From assembly GCF_006575665.1 (NCBI RefSeq), contig NZ_CP041253.1, forward strand, positions 377,501 through 441,500: a stretch of 64,000 bases of DNA, given 5' to 3'. Origin of the DNA: Echinicola soli (GTDB lineage Bacteria; Bacteroidota; Bacteroidia; Cytophagales; Cyclobacteriaceae). The notes under the pieces are model-generated. The model ran no database searches and was not told where the DNA came from. It saw only the letters and a program-made list of their open reading frames with translations. Shown here piece after piece: positions 10,089 to 18,629 of the stretch (position 1 is the stretch's first letter; the number at the start of each line of letters is the position of its first letter). The translations under genes and the position numbers were made by a program.

Positions 10089-10658
10089 ATGTTTATCAGA
10101 AAAACTTTTACCACTGAATCCGCCATCATACAAGGGTGCCTCAAGGGAAATCGCAATGCCCAGAAGCACCTGTATGATCAATATTCAGGAAAGTTTCTGA
10201 TCATTTGCCGACGGTATATCAAAGACCGTGACTTAGCCGAAGATGTCATGATCGAAGGGTTTATGAAGATATTTGAAAAATTGGAGCAGTATGAAGGCAA
10301 GGGCAGTTTTGAGGGATGGATGAAACGCATAATCGTCACCCAATCACTGCTTACGCTTAGAAAAAACCAAAAACTGTCCATGGAAGTAAACCTGGACTAC
10401 GAACTGGAGACGAGCTTGCCTCGATACGAGTTTGTGGATATGGAAACCAACGAACTGTTGGAAATGATCCATGAATTGCCACTCGGCTACCAGACGGTTT
10501 TCAACCTGTACGCCATAGAAGGATACAGTCATGCAGAGATCAGTGATCTTTTGGGGATTTCGGAAAACACATCAAAATCCCAACTCAGCAGGGCCAGGGC
10601 CATGCTAAAACAAAAAATCACCCAGTTACAATTAAAAGAAAGGAGAATCAATGGATAA
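10089..10658 (+). CDS. ECF-type RNA polymerase sigma factor
   Basis: A 189-residue sigma-70 family protein. Region 2 is at about residues 15-90 (KHLYDQYSGKFLIICRRYI, then AEDVMIEGFMKIFEKL, the conserved 2.2-2.3 core) and region 4 at about 120-175 (LPLGYQTVFNLYAIEGYSHAEI then the helix-turn-helix ISENTSKSQLSRAR). No region 1 or 3, so it is an ECF group member. It overlaps the next gene by 8 bases, and that gene encodes a single-pass protein with the layout of an anti-sigma factor. This argues for a signal-responsive envelope operon of sigma factor, regulator, barrel protein and DUF4097 protein. Confidence 0.9.
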   Translation: MFIRKTFTTESAIIQGCLKGNRNAQKHLYDQYSGKFLIICRRYIKDRDLAEDVMIEGFMKIFEKLEQYEGKGSFEGWMKRIIVTQSLLTLRKNQKLSMEVNLDYELETSLPRYEFVDMETNELLEMIHELPLGYQTVFNLYAIEGYSHAEISDLLGISENTSKSQLSRARAMLKQKITQLQLKERRING

Positions 10659-11436
10659 GCAGAAAGATCCCATAGACGAATTGTTCCGCGACAAGCTGGA
10701 GCAACATCAAGAAAAGCCAAGCGGTTTGGCTTGGGAGCGACTGGAATCCCAACTGGGACCAGGGAAACCAAGCAACAAATGGGGCTGGATAAGCGTGGCG
10801 GCCATGTTTATAGGCGTCATGGGCCTAGCCTATCTGCTCTGGCAATATGCACCTGCCGAACAAGCCACAGCACCGCAAATCGCTGAAAAAACAGTCGAAA
10901 GACAGCAGGTTCCGAATGAAAGTATCAATGCTCCTTCGCAACCGACAATTACTGACCAACCTGCTTTGGCGGAAGCTCCAGCACCTGTTACTGCAGAAGT
11001 GAAGACAAAAAGTAAGCAAACATCGAAACAACCTACTGATCAAACACAACCGAAAAGGACTTCGAATGCACCCGTGAAGCCGGTTCAAAAAGAAAGCTTA
11101 CCAATAGCTGACCATAACGTAAAAAACACCCCAATGCCCAAAGCAGATGTGACGACGCTACCACAACGTGAAGTCCCGGAGCCAAACATAGCGGAACTTA
11201 TTACTGAAAATACCACGACGACACCGACGGAAGAAGAGTCCGTTTCCTATAAAGTAAGGATCAAGTCCAGTGGCCTCAGCGAAAAACCAAAGAAGGAAAA
11301 ATTAGTCGAAGAAATCGGCGATAAGATCAATACACTAGGTGGCCTATTAGGCAAAGTAGACCAGGGATACGCAGACCTGCAGGATGCAAAAAACAATCTA
11401 TTTGCTGCACTGATCACCAAAAACGAAACCAAATAA
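10651..11436 (+). CDS. Single-pass membrane protein, likely anti-sigma factor
   Basis: A 261-residue protein. Residues 1-45 are cytoplasmic and charged (DELFRDKLEQHQEKPSGLAWERLE), a form seen in Bacteroidota anti-sigma proteins; one transmembrane helix spans about residues 49-67 (ISVAAMFIGVMGLAYLLW). The rest is a periplasmic tail rich in Pro, Thr, Gln, Lys and Ala (about residues 70-195), of low complexity, then a short helical end. There is no enzymatic motif. Overlap of 8 bases with the ECF sigma gene, with AGGAG ahead of the start, makes translational coupling likely. Assignment as the anti-sigma factor rests on position and topology. Confidence 0.65.
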   Translation: MDKQKDPIDELFRDKLEQHQEKPSGLAWERLESQLGPGKPSNKWGWISVAAMFIGVMGLAYLLWQYAPAEQATAPQIAEKTVERQQVPNESINAPSQPTITDQPALAEAPAPVTAEVKTKSKQTSKQPTDQTQPKRTSNAPVKPVQKESLPIADHNVKNTPMPKADVTTLPQREVPEPNIAELITENTTTTPTEEESVSYKVRIKSSGLSEKPKKEKLVEEIGDKINTLGGLLGKVDQGYADLQDAKNNLFAALITKNETK

Positions 11437-11460
11437 GCAATAACATTAACTTTACGAACG

Positions 11461-12498
11461 ATGAAAAGATACCTTTTGGCCATGATTCTGTTGGCCTTAG
11501 CACACACTTCCTTTGCCTCAGGAGGGACCCACAGCGCTTTCACGGCGGCAAAAGACAGCATTATTGTGGAATACGGTCATTCGGGGAAAATCGTCATCCT
11601 TGTCGATAACAAGGAGGATTTCGAAAAATTAAAAATTCTGGATGTCAACCAGATCATCAATGAACTGGACTTGGAACTGGATGAAAACACAGGCGACCTT
11701 ACAGTGGTAGAAGTCGGTGATAAGGACGGCCATAGCAAAGAAATCGTCAAAGTAGAAGAAGGCGGTGCCGAAACGGCCGTTTCTGTGGGAAGGATAAAAG
11801 TGATCGTGGACGAATCCGGCCCCACTACCAAAGTCCGTGTGGAAAAAACCAAAAAACCCGAACCCAGTTTCAGGACATATTTTAACGTGGACCTGGGTAT
11901 TAACAACTACCTCAGAAGCGGTGGAGGATTCCCCACTTCCGACCAACCCTATGCGGTCAAAGGCTGGGGCAGCTGGAATGTAGGACTTAACCTGATGGCC
12001 AGCCAGCGCTTATCCAAAGGCTTCTATTGGGATTTTGGCCTTGGGGTACAGTGGTACAATTTCAAATTTGAAAACCGGGATTACCAGGCCGTCCGTGGTG
12101 ACCAGGGCATTGACTTCATCCAACGTACCGATGTGGACGGATTCAAAAGCAAAGTATCTGCCTCATACCTCACGGCCATGACCCTGCTGAAGTTGGACTT
12201 TGGCCGCATGAACGATAATGGCCATAAGGGACTTAAAATTGCCGCTGGACCTTATTTCGGCTATCGCGTAGGTGGTAGAAGTAAGTATGTATATCGCGAA
12301 ACAGGAGGCTCTGGAAGACATAAAGACAAGCTAAACACCGGTATCTACCTGAATAACATCCGCTACGGCATTCGTGGTGAAATCGGTATTGGCCGCGTCA
12401 CATTTTTCTCTACTTACGACCTAAACGAGCTCTATCAAGATGGAAATGGCCCTTCCGGGGAGTCCCTGCATCCAATTACCTTTGGCCTTGTTTTCTAA
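11461..12498 (+). CDS. Outer membrane beta-barrel protein, unknown role
   Basis: A 345-residue exported protein with a signal peptide (residues 1-20, ending TSFAS). Residues 30-130 are acidic and soluble (a strand-rich region with many Asp, Glu and Val). From about residue 140 the pattern changes to amphipathic strands with many aromatic residues (YFNVDLGINNYL, FYWDFGLGVQWYNFKF), ending in a final strand HPITFGLVF, as in a small outer membrane barrel. The gene follows the anti-sigma-like gene by 24 bases and precedes the DUF4097 gene by 31 bases, so it belongs to the sigma-factor operon. Its ligand or role is unknown. Confidence 0.75.
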   Translation: MKRYLLAMILLALAHTSFASGGTHSAFTAAKDSIIVEYGHSGKIVILVDNKEDFEKLKILDVNQIINELDLELDENTGDLTVVEVGDKDGHSKEIVKVEEGGAETAVSVGRIKVIVDESGPTTKVRVEKTKKPEPSFRTYFNVDLGINNYLRSGGGFPTSDQPYAVKGWGSWNVGLNLMASQRLSKGFYWDFGLGVQWYNFKFENRDYQAVRGDQGIDFIQRTDVDGFKSKVSASYLTAMTLLKLDFGRMNDNGHKGLKIAAGPYFGYRVGGRSKYVYRETGGSGRHKDKLNTGIYLNNIRYGIRGEIGIGRVTFFSTYDLNELYQDGNGPSGESLHPITFGLVF

Positions 12499-12529
12499 TC
12501 AATCATTCCAACACGCTAAACACAATACC

Positions 12530-13453
12530 ATGAAAAATCTTTTAACACATATCAGCCTGGTTGCTTACCTGTTTTTGGCTGCAAGCACGGTGGCCCTTGG
12601 CCAAACGAAAATTGAAAAGAGCTTCGAAAACATCCATAAATTGGATATCGAAGGCGGTAGCATTGAAATTTCCTATAAAGGGGACGCTGGACAAGAGCTT
12701 ATCGAAGTAGTGGCAGATTTGGGCAATGACGAAGATGCAGGCAAAAACCTGGTCTTTGTGACCATTGGCAATACCCTCAAAATCTCCTACCAAACACCTC
12801 CTAATAGCTGGAAAAACAATAACAAAGGCAAAAGATACGTGCGGATCACAGGACCTGAAGCAATCGACCTAAGCGCCGTCAATTCTTCAGGAAAAATGTA
12901 TATCAGCACGGTAAAATCAGACAAAATCTACCTTAAAGCAAGTTCCGGTATGATAGAAGCAGAAGACCTTACCGGCGATCTGGACATCAAGGCATCTTCT
13001 GGAAAGATATCCGTAAAACGTGTAACCGGAAATGTTCTCTGTAAGGTAAGCAGTGGCATGGCAGCACTTGAGTACATCAAAGGGAATACGGATATCACCT
13101 CCAGTAGTGGAAAAATTGAAGCCAATCACATTTCCGGCGAGGTAAACGTCAGCGTTACTTCTGGCAGTGCTTCCCTCGAGGACATCTCTACTGTTGGCAG
13201 TATGAAACTGTCTTCTGGCCATGTAAAGGCCAAGAAAGTGGGATTCGGCCCTAACACCAGCTTTCATGGCAATTCAGGGGCTTTTCATATCAAAGCCAAT
13301 GCGGACTTGGCCATGTATAATTACGACTTGAGCGCTGGCAGTGGCATGGTCAAAGTCGGCGGAAGTAATTCCAGTGACCACTTGGTCATCAACAACCAAG
13401 GAGCTTATACCATTACCGGAAAAATCGGATCAGGAATGATTTCTATCGAGTAA
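12530..13453 (+). CDS. DUF4097-type beta-strand repeat protein
   Basis: A 307-residue exported protein with a signal peptide ending VALGQ. From about residue 85 on it is built of short repeats of the form (S/D)SSGxI/V, such as NSSGKMYIS, ASSGMIEAE, ASSGKISVK, VSSGMAALE, TSSSGKIEA, VTSGSASLE, LSSGHVKAK. This is the pattern of DUF4097/DUF2807-type parallel beta-helix adhesin-like proteins of the cell surface. The ATG at 12530 is chosen because it directly begins the signal peptide; a longer frame opens at 12440 inside the preceding gene. Last gene of the ECF sigma operon; a strong terminator follows. Confidence 0.85.
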   Translation: MKNLLTHISLVAYLFLAASTVALGQTKIEKSFENIHKLDIEGGSIEISYKGDAGQELIEVVADLGNDEDAGKNLVFVTIGNTLKISYQTPPNSWKNNNKGKRYVRITGPEAIDLSAVNSSGKMYISTVKSDKIYLKASSGMIEAEDLTGDLDIKASSGKISVKRVTGNVLCKVSSGMAALEYIKGNTDITSSSGKIEANHISGEVNVSVTSGSASLEDISTVGSMKLSSGHVKAKKVGFGPNTSFHGNSGAFHIKANADLAMYNYDLSAGSGMVKVGGSNSSDHLVINNQGAYTITGKIGSGMISIE

Positions 13454-13482
13454 GCATCGATTTACCCTTTCGCTTCTAAAGC

Positions 13483-13537
13483 AAGAGGCTGTCCCATAAG
13501 GTATTTAAAACAACCCTTTGGGACAGCCTCTTTTGTT
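13483..13537 (+). terminator. Hairpin terminator of the ECF sigma operon
   Basis: Perfect arms AAGAGGCTGTCCCA (13483-13496) and TGGGACAGCCTCTT (13519-13532) with a 22-base loop, then TTG TTT on the plus strand. A matching A-run is not seen on the other side, so it mainly serves the plus-strand operon, although the minus-strand gene at 13550 ends just beyond it and could also use it. Confidence 0.8.
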
Positions 13538-13549
13538 TAATATCTGTAT

Positions 13550-14035
13550 CTATCCTTCCCGTATTCTAAACGCCTCGATAGTCGCTCGGTCTTCTCCCTT
13601 TAGCCGTAACAAGCGGATGATTCTATCCGGGGTAGGCTTGGCCAGGGAAGTCAGTACCAGTGTCACCGCATATGCTACGGTAAACCCGGGGTTTTCATAA
13701 ACGATCAGGCCAAAGGCGCATAAAAATCCTGCCACAAAAAGCTGCCAAAAACGGGCCATAGTCATCTTGCAGTACTGCTGTACTTTTTCTTCCAAGGGTA
13801 TTTCCGTACTTCTTAACTGCTTGACACCTCCGTTAAACTTGAAATAACTAAATGCCAATAGCAGTGGAATCCCCACCAACAGCCCCATACTTAACCAAAG
13901 TGGAAAAGTAGGAATGGGCAATTCCATATTGCCACTGGTAGTATACAGGTAAGCAAAGGCAAAAGCCGGCAAGGGAATCGCGATCAAGATCAATATATTC
14001 CTTTCCAGCTCCCAATATTTCTTTTTCATTTCCAT
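13550..14035 (-). CDS. Small membrane protein of unknown function
   Basis: A 161-residue protein with three to four transmembrane segments (about residues 14-33, 46-64, 95-113 and 115-132). Basic tail. I do not recognise the family and see no catalytic motif. It starts 5 bases after the stop of the 2Fe-2S reductase gene on the same strand, so it is the second gene of a two-gene operon. A role in the redox chain of the reductase is possible but not shown. Confidence 0.65.
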   Translation of the reverse strand: MEMKKKYWELERNILILIAIPLPAFAFAYLYTTSGNMELPIPTFPLWLSMGLLVGIPLLLAFSYFKFNGGVKQLRSTEIPLEEKVQQYCKMTMARFWQLFVAGFLCAFGLIVYENPGFTVAYAVTLVLTSLAKPTPDRIIRLLRLKGEDRATIEAFRIREG

Positions 14036-14040
14036 GATAT

Positions 14041-15153
14041 TTATCCTATATCCACTTTCACATCACCTGTCAGCGGATGTGACATGCAGCAAAGAATATA
14101 TCCTTCTTTCTTTTCACCGTCTGACAGCCCTGCATCTTGTTCCATTTTCACTTCGCCGCCAGTAAGCTTGCCACGACAGGCTGTACACAATCCACTTTGA
14201 CAACTATAGGGCATATCATAACCTTCATCCAAGCCTGCTTCCAAAATCGACTTTCCTGGAGGCACCTCAAAAGTATGCTCCTCTCCCTCTAGGTTAATGG
14301 TCACCTCCCTGGTCAAAGACGGCTGAACAGAGGAAGATTTCTCTACTTCTTTTTCGGCTTCTTCGGAAGATGATGTATAGAAACTTTCCCTATGAATATT
14401 GTCATGCGGCACATTTAGCTTTAGCAGTGCCTCTACGCTCGCTTCCATCAGTCCTTCCGGACCACATAGGTAGTAAAGCTCCTTGTCGGCTTCCGGGAAA
14501 TGTTTCTCGGATAAAATCTGTTCGATCATCTGTTCATTTAGTCGGCCCTGCAGACCAGACCATTCACCTGAAGGCCTGGAAAGCGTATGCACCACTTCAA
14601 GACGGCCTTGTTGCTCAGCCACTAGCTTTTGAAGTGACCGATCAAAAATCACCTGCTCCTCCGAACGGTTACAGTAAATCAATGTCACTTGGGACAGCGG
14701 TTCATTGATCAATACTGATTTGGCGATCCCCATGATAGGAGTAATGCCACTTCCTCCGGCGATCATGATGAAATGGTTTCTGTTCTTGGAATGAAAGTCG
14801 GCCGTAAAATGTCCCATTGGCTTCATCACCTCAATGGTCTTTCCCGGTTTGATAGACTCATTGACGAAATTGGAGACCACACCTCCCTCGATCCTTTTTA
14901 CCGTAATGCCTGGATGTGGATCCACGTACGGCGAAGTACAAAGGCTGTATGAACGGCGTTCTTCCTTGCCATTAATGTCCAGGATCAGTGTCAGAAACTG
15001 CCCAGGTTTATATTCCAAATAGGGCTCTGGCTGCTCAAAATAGATCGAAACGGCATCTGGGGTTTCTCGCACCACTTCACGCACTTTTAAGGACAAATAT
15101 TGACTACCTCTTTTCTTCTCTTCTTTATTCTTCTTAAATAAATTGAATATCAT
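14041..15153 (-). CDS. FAD-dependent 2Fe-2S oxidoreductase (PaaE-like reductase component)
   Basis: A 370-residue ferredoxin reductase of the PaaE/flavohaemoprotein kind. An FAD-binding domain comes first (residues 20-115) with RRSYSLCTSP for flavin binding; an NAD(P)-binding domain follows (IAGGSGITPIMGIAK near 135 and YLCGPEGLMEA near 240); a C-terminal 2Fe-2S ferredoxin domain has the cysteine cluster CQSGLCTACRGK and the last Cys in YILCCMS. Such proteins pass electrons from NAD(P)H to an oxygenase or a lipid desaturase. No oxygenase gene lies nearby, so the partner is unknown. The gene begins at an ATG at 15153 and is followed 5 bases later by a small membrane protein gene. Confidence 0.87.
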   Translation of the reverse strand: MIFNLFKKNKEEKKRGSQYLSLKVREVVRETPDAVSIYFEQPEPYLEYKPGQFLTLILDINGKEERRSYSLCTSPYVDPHPGITVKRIEGGVVSNFVNESIKPGKTIEVMKPMGHFTADFHSKNRNHFIMIAGGSGITPIMGIAKSVLINEPLSQVTLIYCNRSEEQVIFDRSLQKLVAEQQGRLEVVHTLSRPSGEWSGLQGRLNEQMIEQILSEKHFPEADKELYYLCGPEGLMEASVEALLKLNVPHDNIHRESFYTSSSEEAEKEVEKSSSVQPSLTREVTINLEGEEHTFEVPPGKSILEAGLDEGYDMPYSCQSGLCTACRGKLTGGEVKMEQDAGLSDGEKKEGYILCCMSHPLTGDVKVDIG

Positions 15154-15464
15154 TGCTTTATGTCGTATTATAATACACGCTACATTTCTGGCTTCAAAAT
15201 TAAGACCGATTTTTTAAAAACCATTTTAATCGCCAAGTAAAATCCCATTTTGCGCCGCATTATCGATTAGGCATGGGATGGATAGCACTAATGTATAATT
15301 AAGGTTAAAACACATCGTATCGAAAGAGGTTCATATTCCAGTAAGAAAAGGGCTACCCAGTAAAAATATTTTTCTTCTGCTGTAGCGTTTTTACATAAGG
15401 TTACGTTTCGAGAACAAAACCTACATAACAGAAAGAGAGTAAAATAGATTAAACCAACGTAATT
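15154..15464. other. Divergent intergenic region, reductase / DUF4397 lipoprotein
   Basis: About 310 bases, AT-rich, between two divergent genes. It must hold the two promoters. I see no clear TAnnTTTG box at a good distance, no open frame, and no repeat shared with the rest of the window. Confidence 0.4.
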
Positions 15465-16217
15465 ATGTTAACGCGATTAAACAAAATCAATTTATCCACC
15501 AAGTGGAAGAGAAGTCTAGGACTTATCCTCCTTGCGCTATCACCCCTTCTGATCACCAGCTGTCTGGATGATGATGACACCGAATACTATGACGGTCCAT
15601 TGGCCTATGTTTCCTTTTATCACGGTTCGCCAGAAACCGGCGCAGTGACCATCTATGCTGATGGTGTCAGTAAACCTCCTTACAGCACCTACGACTTTAA
15701 GTATACTGATTATTTCAACTATGCCAATTTCTATACCGGTGAAAGAACGCTTTCCTTCAAAAACAGGAACGCCAATAATTCCCTTCTGGACACCACGGTA
15801 AGCCTGGAAGAAAATCAAGTGTATTCCTTCTTCTTCATCGACGGAGAAGAGTCTGATATGGACATCGTACAGGCTGAAGATGAGTGGGATTCACCTGCAG
15901 AGGACAAAGCTATGGTCCGTCTGGTAAACCTGTCTCCGGACTCACCTGCACTGAACCTGTACATCAATGATAAAGAAACGCCAACCTTTGAAGGAGAAGC
16001 CTTTAAAAGTGTCACGGATTTTGTAGAGATTGATGCTGACTTGACCACTTTCACAGTGGAAGGAGCCGGAGAGATCAACTTAACAGCAGAAGATCTTGAT
16101 CTCCGCGCCGAGCGCGTCTACACCGTTATCGTCAGGGGATATGTCAATCCCGAAAGTGGATCTAACTCGGAAAAAGACCTTAGCATCCAGGTAATCAGAA
16201 ATTACCCCAACTACTAA
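15465..16217 (+). CDS. DUF4397-domain lipoprotein
   Basis: A 250-residue surface lipoprotein. The signal has a lipobox LLITSC with the Cys near residue 33, followed by an acidic run DDDDTEYYDG. Two DUF4397-like halves follow, with the usual phrases AYVSFYHGSPETGAVTIYAD (residues 48-67) and MVRLVNLSPDSPALNLYIND (about 150-169). This family has a beta-sandwich fold and is common on the surface of Bacteroidota; the function is unknown. It stands alone, with a terminator 34 bases after the stop. Confidence 0.88.
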   Translation: MLTRLNKINLSTKWKRSLGLILLALSPLLITSCLDDDDTEYYDGPLAYVSFYHGSPETGAVTIYADGVSKPPYSTYDFKYTDYFNYANFYTGERTLSFKNRNANNSLLDTTVSLEENQVYSFFFIDGEESDMDIVQAEDEWDSPAEDKAMVRLVNLSPDSPALNLYINDKETPTFEGEAFKSVTDFVEIDADLTTFTVEGAGEINLTAEDLDLRAERVYTVIVRGYVNPESGSNSEKDLSIQVIRNYPNY

Positions 16218-16251
16218 GATTTAGCTAAACCAACATATTTAATTGTTTGAG

Positions 16252-16278
16252 AGGCTGCCCTTTTGGCGGCCTTTTTTT
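16252..16278 (+). terminator. Terminator after the DUF4397 gene
   Basis: Stem AGGCTGCC / GGCGGCCT (16252-16259 and 16265-16272, one G-U pair), short loop, then TTTTTTT on the plus strand. Confidence 0.75.
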
Positions 16279-16585
16279 ATGAAGTAGCAATGCCCGCAGG
16301 CCCTTCGGCATCGCTCAATAATCGCTAAGTATCAAGACATTCATTTGCTTAGGATCGGTTTAAGTCTGGAACTAACGTGGAATAGTGACAGTTTCCAACC
16401 ATAAAATGGCTGACTTAAGCAGATACAATCATTCAAGGAACAAGATGATATCAAGAAAAAAGGCGTAAATCAGCTCTACTATTTACGCAAAACCATTACC
16501 ACTTGAAATTACCTCCAAATTAAAGGGCTTTTAACCATTAAACATTTATTTTTGCATCGACATACAATTTCAAAACAGCATCACC
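16279..16585. other. Intergenic region upstream of purB with a promoter
   Basis: About 305 bases without a gene. A TATTTTTG box at 16547-16554, 31 bases before the purB start, fits the Bacteroidota -7 element TAnnTTTG; a -33 box is not clear. A G/C-rich stretch near 16290-16325 may form a weak hairpin. Nothing else is seen. Confidence 0.45.
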
Positions 16586-17929
16586 ATGAATCTAAATACG
16601 CTGACCGCAGTATCCTCAGTAGATGGAAGATACGGAAGCAAAACCGCTCCATTAAGGGCTTATTTTTCTGAATTTGCCCTGATCAAGTACCGGGTAAAAG
16701 TGGAAGTGGAATACTTTATTGCCCTTTGTGAACTGCCATTGCCACAACTAACAGGTATTTCAAAAGATCTTTTCCCGAAGCTACGTGCCATCGTAGACGA
16801 TTTTTCGGAAGAAAATGCCGAGGCCATCAAGGAAATCGAAAAGACCACCAATCATGATGTAAAAGCCGTCGAATATTTCCTAAAGGAAGAATTTGACAAA
16901 CTAGGGCTAGAGGCACAAAAAGAATTTATCCACTTTGGCCTGACTTCGCAGGACATCAACAATACCGCTACGCCACTGATGCTCAAGGATGGATTGGACC
17001 GGGTGATTCTGCCTGTCTTGGTAGAGGTCATCTCCAAACTCCATAGCCAAGTGGATGAGTGGAAAGATATCTCCATGCTGGCCAAGACCCATGGACAGCC
17101 TGCCTCTCCAACTCGCCTGGGCAAAGAATTTCAAGTATTCGTCACTCGCCTGGAAAACCAACTTTCGCTTCTTCAGCAAGTGCCCTATTCCGCCAAATTC
17201 GGTGGTGCCACTGGCAATATGAACGCACATAAAGTGGCCTATCCAAACCAAGAATGGAATGCCTTTGCCAATAATTTTGTAAGCAATCACCTTGGAATGG
17301 AGCGTAGCTTTCCTACTACCCAGATTGAGCATTATGACAACTTGGCAGCGGTATTTGATGGACTGAAACGGATCAATACCATACTGCTGGACCTTTCCAA
17401 GGATGTTTGGCAGTATGTCAGCATGAATTATTTCAAGCAAAAGATCAAAGCTGGTGAAGTCGGATCCTCGGCCATGCCCCATAAAGTCAATCCTATCGAT
17501 TTTGAAAATGCAGAAGGCAATCTGGGCGTTGCCAACGCCTTATTGGAGCATTTGGCTGCCAAACTGCCCATTAGCCGCCTTCAGCGTGACCTGACGGACA
17601 GCACCGTATTACGTGTGATTGGAGTGCCTTTGGCGCATATGCTAATTTCGTTCGAATCGCTCAAAAAGGGACTGGGCAAACTGGAGCTTAACAAGGCAGC
17701 GATCGATGCAGACCTGGAAGACAACTGGGCAGTGGTGGCGGAGGCCATTCAGACAATACTCAGAAGGGAAGGCTATCCAAAACCATATGAAGCACTAAAA
17801 GACCTTACCCGCACCAACACCCGTATCACAGAACAATCCATCCAAGAATTTATCGAAACCCTGAATGTTTCCGATGATGTCAAGGCGGAACTGAAAGTAA
17901 TCACACCGTTTAACTATACCGGAATTTAG
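16586..17929 (+). CDS. purB: Adenylosuccinate lyase
   Basis: A 447-residue cytoplasmic enzyme of purine synthesis; it cleaves SAICAR to AICAR and adenylosuccinate to AMP, releasing fumarate. The fumarase/aspartase superfamily signature GSSAMPHKVNP is at about residues 293-303, with the catalytic Ser in that flexible loop; the other two conserved regions are KTTNHDVKAVEYFL (near 85, the T-N-H-D region) and THGQPASPTRLGKE (near 170). The length fits the PurB family of Bacteroidota. It opens with an ATG preceded by CAGCATCACC; weak ribosome sites are usual here. The gene stands alone in the plus direction. Confidence 0.96.
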   Translation: MNLNTLTAVSSVDGRYGSKTAPLRAYFSEFALIKYRVKVEVEYFIALCELPLPQLTGISKDLFPKLRAIVDDFSEENAEAIKEIEKTTNHDVKAVEYFLKEEFDKLGLEAQKEFIHFGLTSQDINNTATPLMLKDGLDRVILPVLVEVISKLHSQVDEWKDISMLAKTHGQPASPTRLGKEFQVFVTRLENQLSLLQQVPYSAKFGGATGNMNAHKVAYPNQEWNAFANNFVSNHLGMERSFPTTQIEHYDNLAAVFDGLKRINTILLDLSKDVWQYVSMNYFKQKIKAGEVGSSAMPHKVNPIDFENAEGNLGVANALLEHLAAKLPISRLQRDLTDSTVLRVIGVPLAHMLISFESLKKGLGKLELNKAAIDADLEDNWAVVAEAIQTILRREGYPKPYEALKDLTRTNTRITEQSIQEFIETLNVSDDVKAELKVITPFNYTGI

Positions 17930-18094
17930 GGTTGGCGATATCAACTTAAATGCCCAGCAAAACTGCTTCATAAGTAGAAATCCCGTCACTGTGAACCCTT
18001 CCGGTGCCAAACAGGGCGTAAGAGGGAATTTGCGAGAAGGAGCAGCATTTAGAAAATTCAGTCCCTTTGGGGTTGCTAAATCTAGCCGTGTTTC

Positions 18095-18124
18095 CATCGT
18101 CCAAGGATTGATCCTTGGACGATG
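18095..18124. repeat. Perfect inverted repeat downstream of purB
   Basis: Arms CATCGTCCAAGGAT (18095-18108) and ATCCTTGGACGATG (18111-18124) with only 2 bases between. It lies 166 bases after purB and has no T-run after it, so it is not a typical intrinsic terminator. It may be a protein site or a transcript-end structure. Confidence 0.7.
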
Positions 18125-18504
18125 AATGGTTAAAATTGACCTAATTTCCCGTTAACGAATCCTATTATCAGAAAAATCGCTTGTAGCCATCAAGGCTGAA
18201 AACCTTCCTACATTAACCCGAGGCAAGGACTTGGGGCATAAGCCAAAAACATTCCTCTAACGCAGGCTGAAGTTCAGTTCTTACATCTAGCCAACCTATA
18301 TGCACGGGAATACCTTTAAACCCTGAGTCGATTTAGAAACCGTCCCCGATAGTATCGGAGCAGGCTATACTTCCTACCGATGACGTTATAACTGTTTTTA
18401 ATCGAATTGTATAAACTCAGGTTAAAAACAATTTCCCTGATCCTTTTCGGTAAGTTGATATATTCCTAAAACCGCCGAAAGGGTTAATATGCACAACCAA
18501 TGGT

Positions 18505-18536
18505 CAACTGTCCAACCCTTAAGGATCGGACAGTTG
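18505..18536. repeat. Inverted repeat near the end of the ctlX gene
   Basis: Arms CAACTGTCC (18505-18513) and GGACAGTTG (18528-18536) around 14 bases. It lies 94 bases beyond the 3' end of the CtlX-like gene and may help end transcription from that side; T-runs are weak on both strands. Confidence 0.55.
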
Positions 18537-18629
18537 GGGCTGTTATTCATAAAACCATTAATTCTCCTTATGCTTGGTAAATGCATTTGCCCTGCTGAGG
18601 CTATGAGGAAACCTCACTTTTTATACAGT

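Larger units (their letters stand above)
17930..18629. other. 700-base intergenic region with several inverted repeats
   Basis: No supported gene; short frames on both strands lack protein-like composition. It holds three clear palindromes: 18095-18124 (14-base perfect arms), 18346-18358 (CCGATAGTATCGG) and 18505-18536. None has a strong T-run directly after it. The stretch does not look like a decayed coding region. Confidence 0.5.
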
